Shown piece after piece: positions 1-10,576 of a stretch of DNA of 64,000 nucleotides. The stretch comes from Diplocarpon mali (taxonomy: Eukaryota > Ascomycota > Leotiomycetes > Helotiales > Drepanopezizaceae), in assembly GCA_024741835.1 (NCBI GenBank), contig JAENRP010000162.1, positions 1 to 64,000 of the forward strand, written 5' to 3'. The notes beneath the pieces were generated by a model that was given only the letters and a program-made list of their open reading frames with translations, did not search any database and was not told the origin of the DNA. The position numbers and the translations under genes are program-made. How positions within the stretch are numbered: position 1 is the first letter of the stretch; each line of letters opens with the position of its first letter.

Positions 1-1785
1 TTTGCATAGATCTTATAGCTAGATAAAAGATTAATACTTAGGCTAGGCATAAGGAGAACATTTTGCAAAAGGAAAGAAATGCTAATAATATTCATCTCTA
101 CTATACTTATTAAGTCTATATATAACCTTTTACTATTAACCTTAATAAAGCGCCTTTTTATTTTAATAAGCGGGCCTTTAAATAAGTAGGATTTATTAAT
201 TATATATGCTATATAATTAATATTATTATACTAATTAGATTCAAAGATCTTATAAAGATCGGCTTTTAAAATATAAGCATCTTTATTATAATTATCATTT
301 GAATTATTAAAAGTGGATTTAGGTTTAGATAACCTATTATTATTATTAAAGGTATTTGCTAAAGTTTTAGCTAAATAGCCTTTTCCTTTGCCTTTCTTTA
401 ATAGTTGCGGCCTTTAGTAGGATAAAGGCAGTTTGCTTCTTAACTTTTGCTTTAATTGCTTTTTAATATTAAAGCTAGCGACTATATTAATTAGTTGCCT
501 TCTAACTTTATAATTAGTAATATTATAAGTACTATTATAGAAGTAGCATCCTTAATAAGCTTAAGAGCTTATCATGCGCTCCTTCCTCTTCTTAAGCTTA
601 TTATTGCCTTATAATATAGCATTTGCCGATTTAAAGCGTCCTTTAAGGTCTTACTTAACAGTTTGAAGGAGGTCGATCTTCTTATAAATCTTAAGGTTAG
701 GTTAGATAAGAAGAGATTATTTCGCAATAGTGAACTTAAAAGGGAGGCTATTAAATAGGAAACTAAAAAGCTAAGTTTCCTTAAAAGTCATAGCTATCTT
801 AGGATCTGCGGCTCTTACTCTCCTCTTTGCTTTATATAGTATAAATTAGGCAAAGTCTATATTTATATTTATATCCTTACTATCTTTATCTTTTCTATAC
901 TAAAATGAAGTAATCTACTATAGTAAATGCTAAGTATTAAAGGCAGTTATCTAAGAGTATTTTGCCTTTAAAGTATCCTATCTTATCTTTGCATTATTAT
1001 AAACTTAAATAAAATCTTAGTCTTTATTGCTTAAACCTCTATTAATCTTAAGCTTACATTTAGCTAAGGCTAGCCTATACTCCTTCTCCTTTTCTATATT
1101 TAAAATCTGCCTTTAGGATTCTTAGTTATTATCTATTAAGGCTTTTAAGTTAAGCTTATTTAATATATTTAGCAAATCCTTAGCAGTTATATTAGCTATT
1201 AAAGTAGAAGTAGACAAATTAGTAGAAGGAGTATAGAGGGCTATTCTTATATATTTAATAAGTGTCTTTTAAATCGCTATTTCGATGCCTTTGCTCTTAA
1301 AGTAAAGCTCTAAATCGTCGAACTATCGTTGCCAGTTCTTTTAAGAGAGTTAGAGGTCTCTAAGTCTAGTGTTTCAATCGGAATCGGAAGCTATTGCTAT
1401 TTCAAATAGAATCGCATTTAAAATCAAATAAATTAAATAGTTAAAGGCACTCCTTTTATTAAAAAGTTGAAATGATTAAATAGCAGGTATTATAAAAGTA
1501 TTAAATAGGGAGGAAGTCCTCTTATTAAAAAGGGTTTTTTAAGCTATAATGCAAGGAATCATACCTCTTATAAAATATAGTAAAGCAAGGAATTATACCT
1601 CTTGCAGTATCAAAGGGGTTATAGAATAAGGAATTATACCTCTTATAATATAGGTTAGCTGAATAAGGAATTATACCTCCTATTCGCCGATTGCTCGCCT
1701 TTTACTATAAGTCTCGTTCAACTTCCTATTAATAGTTATAGCGCAAGTGCTTTCTAAGGGAAGTTAATAATCTATTATCGGTCTA

Positions 1786-1801
1786 TTTAAGGCTTATAAC
1801 C
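1786..1801 (-). other. Primer-binding site of element B (half-tRNA-iMet type)
   Basis: The minus strand reads GGTTATAAGCC just inside the LTR. The complement of the initiator tRNA-Met anticodon arm would be GGTTATGAGCCC; the differences are RIP-type transitions. Priming from the internal half of tRNA-iMet is known for copia-type elements. The copia element at 16006 has the same motif. Confidence 0.5.
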
Positions 1802-1984
1802 TATTAAGCTTAAGTGAGTCGGCGCAGTAGGTAAAGGAGGCTTTTAAAGGTCGATAGTCGATATATTAGTAAGAGTTAAGGAAGGAAGGTTACCCCTTTC
1901 TTCCCTATAGCTATATACGTATCAATATCCTACTGACTAAGCAGTAGGGTTATATGATAATACATCGGAGTGATAGCTATATCA
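1802..1984 (-). repeat. Putative 5' LTR of copia-type element B
   Basis: On the minus strand it starts TGATATAGC at 1984 and ends near 1802 with ..AATA (a RIP form of ..AACA), directly before the primer-binding site. The outer boundary coincides with the point where homology to the second copy of element A starts. Only one LTR is in the window, so the ends cannot be confirmed by comparison. CCCAT at 1985-1989 may be the target duplication. Confidence 0.5.
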
Positions 1985-3470
1985 CCCATCTTAATAAAAT
2001 TCAGCTTTAAGAGCCTTAATAAGTAGTTCCTAGGACTTGCGAAGCTTCTACTTAAGTAAAGATTTAATAATATTTTTACTAATTTGGTTATAATAGTAAG
2101 GAAGTCAATTGATTATCTTATTATATCTAATGCCGAAATTATAATAAGTCTCTTTATATTATTTAAAGAAATTAGTAATATTAGCTCTAGTGAAATAAGG
2201 AGCGCTAGGGGAATTAAAGAAGGGAAAATGATTAGTAATAGCTTTAAAGGCGGCTATTATCGCTTTATTTATTTCAATAGGAGGAGAGGAGCTAGGTCGA
2301 ATATAAGGCCTAAGGTATTCTAAAGAGTTTTCAAAATCCGAGTCAATCTTAAAGTGATTAAGGCGAGCTTAAAAAGATTCGGGCAAAGGGTTAGTAGGAG
2401 GTTTAAAATTAATATTTTTAAGTATTAATATTGAAAAAGCAAGTGCAGTTATCGAAGGGAAAGATAAAGAACTTAAGTTATATAAAATCATATTTTTATA
2501 TTCTTACTCGTAGGCCTAGCTTAAGAGTGAAAATCCGGTTTCTATAGAAAGTTTATTTATACTTTGCTAAGACTTCTTTAATAGGTATAAAGTAGCAAAT
2601 AAAGGTACTGCAATCACTAGTAGTAAGTAAAGGTTTATTAAATCAAAGACTAATTTTTAAAATAAAGTTTTTAAGAAAGATTTATCTTAGCTTTTAAAAC
2701 AATTCCTATTAGTCCTTAGAATAAAGGGGTCTTTAAAGACGATTCTAAGGCAGTTTTCAAAGTTCTATTAAGCTAAGGCGGCTGAATTATTAGATTCGGA
2801 TTTCTAAAGATTCTAAAGAGACACTTCCAATTAGAGTTTGCGCTTAGTATTACTTAAGTACTTGAAACTACTACTATTTAAGACTGCTATTATAAGGTTC
2901 GCCAAACTTTTTATACTAAGAAGCCGAAAATTCCGAAAACCTTAGAGCTAAGGAGGAAAATAAGGGTTTTCGGAGCAGAGCCGAAAAGGGAAAATCTAAG
3001 GTTATTAATAGTAGAGAGTGGCAATCGACAGTTCTAAATAATTAAGTAATTGCAAGGTCGATAATAGAGGAATAATAACTAATAGTTACAAATAACTAAA
3101 TGATTATTATCTTAAGAGGGGTTTTTCAAAGGGTTGATCTCTTATCTACGAATTAAGAGATTAAGAGGAGAAGTTGTATAAAGACGAAATCTCAAAGGAA
3201 TCGTCCCTGCATAGGTCACTAATATAAGAAGGAGCAGGAATAACACCTGAGAATAGGCCTACGTAAAGACTAAAGACAAAGAGGGAGGAAGTACTATAAG
3301 CAGGCTCTCTAAGGACAGAACTAGGACAATTCATTAGTTAGGGGTAGAATAGGTGGTTGGCATTGCGCGCTATCTCTAAGTATAATAGTAGTCCTATTTA
3401 TACCCCTTTCTTAGTCCTCATCTGACCATATGACCTATATCACGAGATCCTCCACTTCCAGGTCTCTATA
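1985..3470 (-). mobile_element. LTR element A, copy 1 (5' half, gag-only type)
   Basis: Near-identical, transitions aside, to the element at 14076-32214 with its two inserts removed: 1990-2450 matches 15540-16005, and 2450-3222 matches 23597-24372. On the minus strand it carries the 5' LTR (3223-3470), a leader, then the start of a Gag-like frame. The plus-strand ORF at 2084-2323 is the antisense shadow of that Gag. The left part is cut off by element B. Confidence 0.75.
3223..3470 (-). repeat. LTR of element A, copy 1
   Basis: 248 bp, collinear with the 247-bp LTR at 14076-14322 and the split LTR at 24373-24445 plus 32041-32214. It begins TATAAG and ends GTCTCTATA, RIP forms of a TG..CA LTR. 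The first 25 bp differ from the other copies by small rearrangements. Confidence 0.75.
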
Positions 3471-4170
3471 ATATTAGAACTTAAGAGCTAAGAGATCTAT
3501 TCATTCCTTGCCTAAGGAGGCTTAAAGAATAAGATAAGAGAAGGAGGAGAGGAGGGAGACAGTCCCTAGGGTTTGGAACCCCTAACTCCCGCTGGGAAGG
3601 CTAATAGTAAAGATCTAAGAACACCAGAAGCTTGCGATTGCTAACTCGATAAGGCAATAGGAGAAGAAAGCAAATATTTTTACAGATCTGCAAAACTAAG
3701 AGAGTGCAATAGGTATATATATATAAACTTGCAATAGCTCAAGGGGCTCTCATTCTTATTATAGGACTTATGGAGTGCTAGTCCTAAATAGGCTAGAATA
3801 GGGCAAGTGGGCGCTAGTGCAAGGGGATAAAACCTGCAACTGTACCATACCTAATACAATAACCTTTTTCCCCTTTTCTAAGGTATTACCACCCCTACGT
3901 TTGCTAGGACCCGACGTACTTCGTACAGGGCGTAATAATCTGAGGTTCCCTATCTATGCACACTAGATTCTTAGCAATGCTGCTTTTATTAAATTCCTTA
4001 GTATTTTATATAGCCACCTTTTATATCAATTACTGCTTTATATCTATTTGGCATTTCCCTAATCAAATATCTAATTATCTTAACTGTTATTGATTCCTAA
4101 GCTTTAAGTACCCCCTATCGAAACCCCTGCACAAAAGAAAGTTCTAGTATAGCGCACAGACAGAAAACCT
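3471..4170. other. AT-rich gene-free stretch
   Basis: No ORF or element recognised. It contains a short palindrome (GGGTTTGGAACCCC, near 3568) and several TA-rich runs. It is probably older degraded repeat sequence. Base composition switches sharply to GC-rich at about 4170-4200, the edge of the repeat block. Confidence 0.5.
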
Positions 4171-5250
4171 CAGATTATTTCGCCATGGACTAAGTAGATA
4201 TGGGCATGGATTGGAGAGCGATACCCTCTTGTCACTCGTCGAATCTATCGGGAATTTGACTCAACTCCTGGAAAGCACCATTGAATCCCCTTGTCGCTGT
4301 GACTACCTCGTAGTTTCTGGCTGGGCACTCCATACCTCGTAGTTTCTTGCTGGGCACTGCATGCCTCAGCAGACATCGGTTCTCCGTCTTGGGTATTCGC
4401 ATCCGCGCGACTGTTACACGGCGGTCGCAGCGACGGGGAGTCGGAAAGCGGTACGTGGAAGTGCTGCTCTGACGCGGGGTGATGTGACCACTCCAACCCA
4501 TGGCCCCGTTATGGTTTATCATCTCCATCTCCACACATATCGCTGAGCTATTCCTTGAGTGGAGCTGATCACGCGCGGTCCACCTCTCCCTTGGGGTGGC
4601 TGACCACGAACGACGTGTGTGCCGCCGAGTGCCTCGGGACCCCTGGAGCTCCGGACTGCAGGTTTCCTCGCTCGGGGGAGGAGTCGAGGCTCTGGGCCGA
4701 AGGGTTGTGGGCTGTGATGGAGTCGTCCCCCTCTTTTGTCAGCCGGTGCGGTGGCGAGGTCGTCGGGCTGGAGGAGGGGGACGTGAAGCGCCGAGACACA
4801 GCCGTCCGCCTCCCCCGGCCGGGCCCCCTCGGAGGCAGGTGGCCGCAGCCCAGCCCCTGAGGGGTCGCTCGGCTAAAGAGCCGCTACTGCACCGTTAGTA
4901 AACAAGACCTGGTCAACAAGCCCTGGTCCACAAGCCCCCGCCGGCCCCGCACGCGGATCAAGTGATCAGGAGCCGGCCAACCACAGCGCTTCCATGGCGT
5001 CGAGCAGATGGCGGAGCACTCGACGACGTGCCGTTGTCGACACCCGAGCGAGGGATCCGGGGAGAGGGGGCGTAGCAGCTTTCCCCAGATAGCCGAGACT
5101 CCGGACGAGACCCCGCGATGGGGGAGCGGGGGAGCGGGGGAGCGGGGCTGCCATGGATGAACCCTCTTTTTCCTTATATGACGCGCTGCAACCTGAGGAG
5201 AGCGTGCTGCTCATCCGACACCCATCCGCGCCTCACTCATCTTGACGTCC
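4171..5250. other. GC-rich gene-free stretch upstream of the aldehyde dehydrogenase
   Basis: Several ORFs of 60-107 codons overlap here on both strands, as expected by chance in GC-rich DNA. None has a recognisable domain or coherent codon use. I see no gene. Confidence 0.5.
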
Positions 5251-5510
5251 GGCACGAACGACATCTGCTTGTCCTCCAGTCCAGCACGACATCTGCCTCT
5301 GTCCTCTTTAGCACGACATCTGCCTCTAACCGCCCTTCTTCCAGCACGATATCTGCCTCTGTTCGACTCTGCCTCTGTCCTCCCCTCCAGCACGACATCT
5401 GCCTCTCTCAACCCTCCCTCCGGCACGATATCTGCTTCTAACCTCCCCTCCAACACGATATCCGCCTCTATCCTCTCCTCCAGCACAACACTGCCTCTAT
5501 CCTCCCTGCT
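5250..5510 (+). repeat. Degenerate minisatellite in the ALDH leader
   Basis: About eight imperfect copies of a unit with core AGCACGACATCTGCCTCT, spaced roughly 26-47 bp by CT-rich linkers. The array ends about 50 bp before the ALDH start codon, so it lies in the promoter or 5' UTR. The copies alternate GACATC and GATATC. Confidence 0.75.
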
Positions 5511-5559
5511 TCGACCTTCACACCAGACACCCAAGCCCCACTGGCAGCAGCGCGCCAAC

Positions 5560-7208
5560 ATGCTCACCATCCCCCTCCAGATCAACGGCCTCGACGTCAC
5601 CACGCCCCAAACCCTCCCCATCAGCTCCCCCGCCACGGGGCGAGTCCTGCACCACGCCTCCTGCGCCGGCCCTGCCGAAGCCACTCTCGCCGTCGAGGCC
5701 GCCGCGGCCGCCTTTCCAGCCTGGGCCGCCGTCCCCCCCGACGACAAACGGGCCATCTTCCTCAAGGCCGCCGACGAGCTCGAGCGGCGCCGCGACGAGG
5801 CCGGCCAGGCCGAGGAGGAGGAGACCGGAGCGCGCCCGGCGTTCGCGGGGGGCTTCGACGTGCCGCTCGCGGTCAGCGCGCTGCGGGATGTGGCGGGCAA
5901 GATCGCGACGGTGCAGGGGAGCATCCCGACGATGGGGGATCCGGCGAGGAGCGCGCTGGTGGTGAAGGAGCCGTTCGGGGTGGTGTTGGGGATCGCGCCG
6001 TGGTGAGTCGGTTGTGCGGGGGGGGGGGGGAGTTGGATGCGTGGAGGGGGAGGGGGAGGAAGAGGGGGGAGCACGAGGACGAGTGCCCGTACAAGTGTAC
6101 CAAGCGAAGAGCTCGCTGCCTCCATTCCCGACAACTCGCGCACAACCACCCGCTGCCTCCACTCCCCCTCCACTCGCGCACGACAATCCGCTGACGCGCA
6201 TCTCCCAGGAACGCCCCCTTCGTGCTCGGTTTCCGCGCGGTGAGCTATGCCATCGCCGCCGGCAACACCGCCGTCCTCAAGGTGTCCGAGGCCGCGCCCA
6301 AGACCATGGGCCTGATCGGACACATCTTCCGCTCCGCCGGCCTCCCTCCCGGCGTCCTCAACATCCTCCAGCACCACCCCGCCGACGCGGCGGCGGTGAC
6401 CCGGACGCTGATCGAGCACCCGGCTGTGCGCAAGGTCAACTTCACCGGCAGCACCGCCGTCGGGCGCATCGTCGCCGAGCTCGCCGGCCGCGCCCTCAAG
6501 CCGGTGCTGCTCGAGCTCGGGGGCAAGGCGCCGGCGCTGGTGCTCCGCGACGCGGACCTGCCGGCGGCCGCGGCAGCCTGCGCCGTCGGGGCCTTCCTGC
6601 ACGCCGGCCAGATCTGCATGGCGACGGAGCGCATCATCGTCGAGGCGAGCATCCGCGCCGCCTTTGTCGCCGAGCTCACGGCCGCCATCGACGCCCTCTT
6701 CCCCCGCGCCGGCGAGGCGCTCGTGCTGGCCAGCGAGGCCGGCGTGCGGCGGAACCGGGCGCTGGTCGCGGACGCGGCGGCCCGCGGCGGCGAGGTGATC
6801 TTCGGCCGGGGCCCCGGCGACGGCGACGACGACGACGACGACAAGGCCAGCCCGGCCCGGATGCGGCCGGTCGTGGTCCAGGGCGTGACGCGGGAGATGG
6901 ACCTCTACTACCAGGAGTCCTTCGGGCCGACCGTGTCCCTGCTCGAGGCCGCCGACGAGGACGAGGCCGTCGCCCTGGCGAACGACACCGAGTACGGGCT
7001 CAGCGCGGCCGTGTTCACGGCGGACCTGGCCCGGGGCCTGCGCGTCGCGCGCCGCATCGAGAGCGGTGCCGTGCACATCAACGCCATGTCGGTGCACGAC
7101 GAGCCGGCGCTGCCGCACGGGGGCGTGAAGAGCTCGGGCTGGGGCCGGTTCGGCTCGGCGGGCATCGAGGAATGGGTCAAGACGAAGACGATTACCTTTG
7201 TCAACTAG
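5560..7208 (+). CDS. Aldehyde dehydrogenase (salicylaldehyde/vanillin-dehydrogenase-like)
   Basis: NAD(P)-dependent oxidation of an aldehyde to the acid. Exons 5560-6002 and 6209-7208 give 480 aa; the GT-AG intron (6003-6208) begins GTGAGT and ends CAG, and splicing restores the conserved APWNAPF motif. Visible ALDH features: Asn149 (oxyanion hole), FTGSTAVGR near 226-234 (cofactor fold), general-base Glu250 in LELGGK, and catalytic Cys284 in GQIC, 34 residues after the Glu as usual. An acidic run of Asp near 345 is unusual. The start ATG opens the family-like N-terminus; upstream in-frame Mets fall in the minisatellite. The product ends in TITFVN. The closest family by eye is the salicylaldehyde or vanillin dehydrogenase group; the substrate is inferred, not shown. 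No linked ring-cleavage genes are present. Confidence 0.9.
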
Positions 7209-8402
7209 GACGAGGGGCTGGGCGACGCATGCGCCGCCCTGACACGCCGGCCGGGGGCTCGCCTGAGACCGTCGAAAGCCAGACCAGATACCGCAGGGGA
7301 GGGGACGTGACCCGGCCCGTCCCCTCCCCCGTGAGAAAGGGAGGATTTGGTCATGACGATTCCAGGGCGAGTAGAACCACAACCTATTTACAGCTTGCGG
7401 AGGCGACGAGGGGGCGGCGTGGAGACTCCCAAGCACACGAGTGCAACTCGAGAAACGAAACAGAGAATAGTTGCCCAAATCTGAGCTGCGTCTCTTCTCA
7501 ACCCCAGCCTGTCCTTTGCCACTCATACCAGAGGAAAGAGATAACCATTGTGTCTTGATTTTCAACTATCTTTCTCCTCGAGGGGTGACATCTAGATGTG
7601 CCACATCACAAAAGCTACCTACGTGACCGGGAAAGCCAAGACTGAATTTTGTAGATGATCCGATGTCTGGAATGGCACAGGAGCTGAGAATACACATACA
7701 GAAAGGCCTCGCCAATAATGATATCAGGTATATATCCCGCGAGCCTGTTGTCCTTGGACCCGCCTCCCACCACCTGGCACTCCGACACGGGAGAAGCTCC
7801 CCCGTCATCTTGGCTGTGTCTCACGGCGCAGCCCAGTGCCGGCCGTGAAGAGGCTCGCAGGTCCCATTCGGAGCGGGATTGAGTGATTGCAGCTCTTTTC
7901 TCGTCTGCTGGCTTGAGCTCGGAGGATGGCGAGCCCGTGAGTTTCTTACCCCTCCCTCTACGCGTAGACTTGTGTCTTCTTGAGCCCGGTCTCTCCGTCC
8001 TCTGCCTGGATCCTCGCTTGATACCATACCCCAGCGGCCAGCTAGTTCGAAGAGCAGGCTGCACACCAGAGGCTCCTACTCTCCCCTGCATCAAAACAAA
8101 AGAGGGAGCAGTGAAGGCCGCACGGCATCAGAGTGACTGCTGTGCGAAGACTGAAGGAAAACCCGTCGGGTGAGAGAGTGCGAGAGACTCCGGAGCGAGA
8201 TGGCCAGACGAGGGAGTCAAGGCGGCTCAACTGCCAAGACGAAGTAGGACGCGAGAAGAGTGCTCGTCGCTGGCGTGGGCGTCAACGCGGAGGCGAGGAT
8301 GATGTTGAGATGCTGTGCGGATCGGACGGCGTCATGCGTAACGCGGGTAGGAAGGGTTAGCTCTCTGAGCATAGGTCGAGTTGGAATCGCTGAAGAGGAT
8401 AG
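7209..8402. other. Intergenic, no gene seen
   Basis: Mixed-composition DNA with only overlapping short ORFs on both strands and no recognisable domain. It holds the 3' flank of the ALDH gene. Confidence 0.5.
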
Positions 8403-8998
8403 GGGTCTGGTGGTAAGCATAAGATCTGAAGTATGATAATCAAGAATATAGCGGGTCTGGTCGTATTTAATAAGATCATAAGTGGCTAATCAAAAGTATA
8501 AAAGGTCTAGTGGTAAGCATAAGATCTTAAGTGGCTAATCAAGAGTATAGCGGGTTTGGTGGTAAGCATAAGATCTTAAGTGGCTAATTAAGATTATAAT
8601 AAGTCTAGTAGTAGGTGATAAGATCTCAAGTCGGCTAATCAAAAGTATAATAGGTCTGGTAAGCATAAGATCTCAAGTAGGCTAATTAAGAGTATATTAA
8701 GTCTAGTAGTAAGTAATAAGATCTAAAGTGGCTAATCAAGAGTATAGCGGGTTTGGTGGTAAGCATAAGATCTTAAGTGGCTAATCAAGAGTATCATAAG
8801 TCTAGTAGTAGGTAATAAGGTCTCAAGTCGGCTAATCAAAAGTATAAAAGGTCTAGTAGTAAGCATAAGATCTTAAGTGGCTAATCAAGAGTATAGCGGG
8901 TTTGGTGGTAAGTAGTGAGATTTCAAGTAGGCTAATCAAGAGTATAGCAGGTCTGGTAGCAAGCAATAAGATATTAAGCAGGCTAATCAAGAGTTGAT
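8403..8998 (+). repeat. Tandem satellite array, ~50-bp unit, about 12 copies
   Basis: The unit contains GGTAAGCATAAGATCTTAAG followed by TGGCTAATCAAGAGTATAG. GGCTAATCA/TTA recurs near 8432, 8484, 8533, 8581, 8633, 8678, 8730, 8779, 8831, 8880, 8930 and 8981, a spacing of 45-52 bp. Variants recur in order (AAAAGG, CGGG, ATAAG types), suggesting a higher-order repeat of several units. The core AAGATCTTAAG includes the palindrome AAGATCTT. There is no coding frame. Confidence 0.9.
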
Positions 8999-10576
8999 AG
9001 CCTTCAAGAAACGGCCGGAGAGGGTTGAGGAGAGAAATTAGGGGATCAAATAAACTGTATTTGTTGGCAACAACCAAGACATCAAAGCAGCAAGTTTGCC
9101 GTGAGATATGAAGGATATCTATCTTTATTCTTCTCATACTGGATCACTAGTAGAGCGGGAAGATAATCCGAGCTTGAGCTGATCATGTTGGACAAGCGAT
9201 GAACACCTCAACATCACGATCATGGATACATCAGCCGAGGGGGATTCTTCTCTAGACTACAAGAGTCCAGATGAATCCTGCTCAAGACCGGAGACGAGTT
9301 TACGTCGGACAGGCTTAAACCGATCGAGTTGCAGGAGACTGATTAGCCAGAGAGGTTGGAATCACGTTTGCAAGATTAGACCTCTGCAGAATCACCGACA
9401 CGCGTACATGCGGATGACCAAACGCGATACAGCAGAAAATTATCCAAACCCTCCACTCGCTGGGCTGCGTGGTGCGTATGAAGCTCTCGCCAGCTACGGA
9501 TTCGAATTTCGGCGGCTTCTTCAAATGGGCCTTGCGCCCGCAGCCACAGGGATTGAAATCACGACAGGCTAGGATAGGACTCCAACATTGCAACACTCAT
9601 CTCCTCGGGCGAGCATCTGCGCAGATAATGCTTTGCCACCAGAAGACGTCGGTCTAGTATTCTACGCACCGGAAACTTTCAGTTGCCAGAAGACTGGGCG
9701 TCCGGTTGCCTGCCGATGCCACGCGAGGAATATACAGCTCAGCTAGCTGATATCCAGGAGCTCGAGAGGGTGCCGTCAAGAACCTGGACGTAGTTGTCTA
9801 CGGAACAACCGTTTCTTGCTGCTATCAAAGGCCTCCGGATGAGGTGAATTCTCTCTGGATGAAGCGAATCCTGATCTATTGAGCTGTACGAGAACCAGGG
9901 ACCTCCAGCTGAAAACGGAATATAAAAAGCTTGCATGGTAACCATCTTCCAGACCCTTATATCGCCAAGCTGCCTACAGTGCTGACCATGTCTGTTTCCT
10001 GAAGCCGTGACGCGAGGTTCTTACCCACGATCCTACGATACACAGCGATTCATTAGTAGGGCAAACGCTCTGGATACTTCCAGGATTATCTCACCTCGGC
10101 GACTCGAAAACAGAGACTCTCAGTCTAAAATACCACGCTGCAAAGCTCAGATAGCAACTCTCTCTTCGCCTCGAAGCCCTCCAGGCCATTCATAGCATTG
10201 AAAATGTACTCTGTACAAGCCCAGATGGAATATCGCAGTCCAGAGGTCATCGACAACCTATGCATCGGAATAAATGTATCGGATCACTTGGTCAGTTCAC
10301 TGTCATCTTATCCCTGCTGTGTAGGAGATTTCCTGACTTCAACTTAGGAAAGAAACATGTAAAGCTCAAATGTCGACCGCTATCTGGACCGTCAAGTACC
10401 TAAGCTACTCGTGGTACTAAAGACGTTCTCCTCAAATACAAAAGCCTGGGAATGAGATGATGATTATTATGCAACGTCAGAGTACTGCATGTATAAAACC
10501 CCTGAGTGCGTCCCACGATCCCATCGCCTATACACACAACCAGATACTCCCCAGCCGGAAATACCATGATGGACAT
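8999..10576. other. Intergenic, no gene supported
   Basis: Average-GC DNA. The longest ORF (9222-9572, 116 codons) overlaps an antisense ORF of similar length and resembles nothing I recognise. It may hold decayed coding sequence, but I cannot support a call. Confidence 0.45.

Larger units (their letters stand above)
1..1984 (-). mobile_element. Ty1/copia-type element 'B', 5' part, RIP-degraded, cut by window edge
   Basis: AT-rich sequence that reads on the minus strand as a stop-riddled copia-type Gag (about 1250 down to 350). The frame includes a stretch resembling the 'LFSFLFNSLP' signature of UBN2-type Gag. The right end is a putative 5' LTR (1802-1984, minus) beginning TGATATAGC on the minus strand. 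Next to it is a primer-binding site resembling the anticodon arm of initiator tRNA-Met, as in copia elements. It interrupts the gag of element A copy 1, whose sequence resumes near 1990. The rest of pol and the 3' LTR lie left of the window. Many TAG/TAA codons where CAG/CAA would be expected point to RIP. Confidence 0.7.

Noticed and set aside
5211..7565. 784-codon minus-strand ORF over the aldehyde dehydrogenase
   Set aside because: It is the antisense shadow of a GC-rich gene with strong wobble bias: low-complexity Arg/Gly/Ala composition, no domain, while the opposite strand is a clear ALDH.
8403..8998. CRISPR array
   Set aside because: The units are contiguous and diverged without unique spacers, and the genome is eukaryotic.
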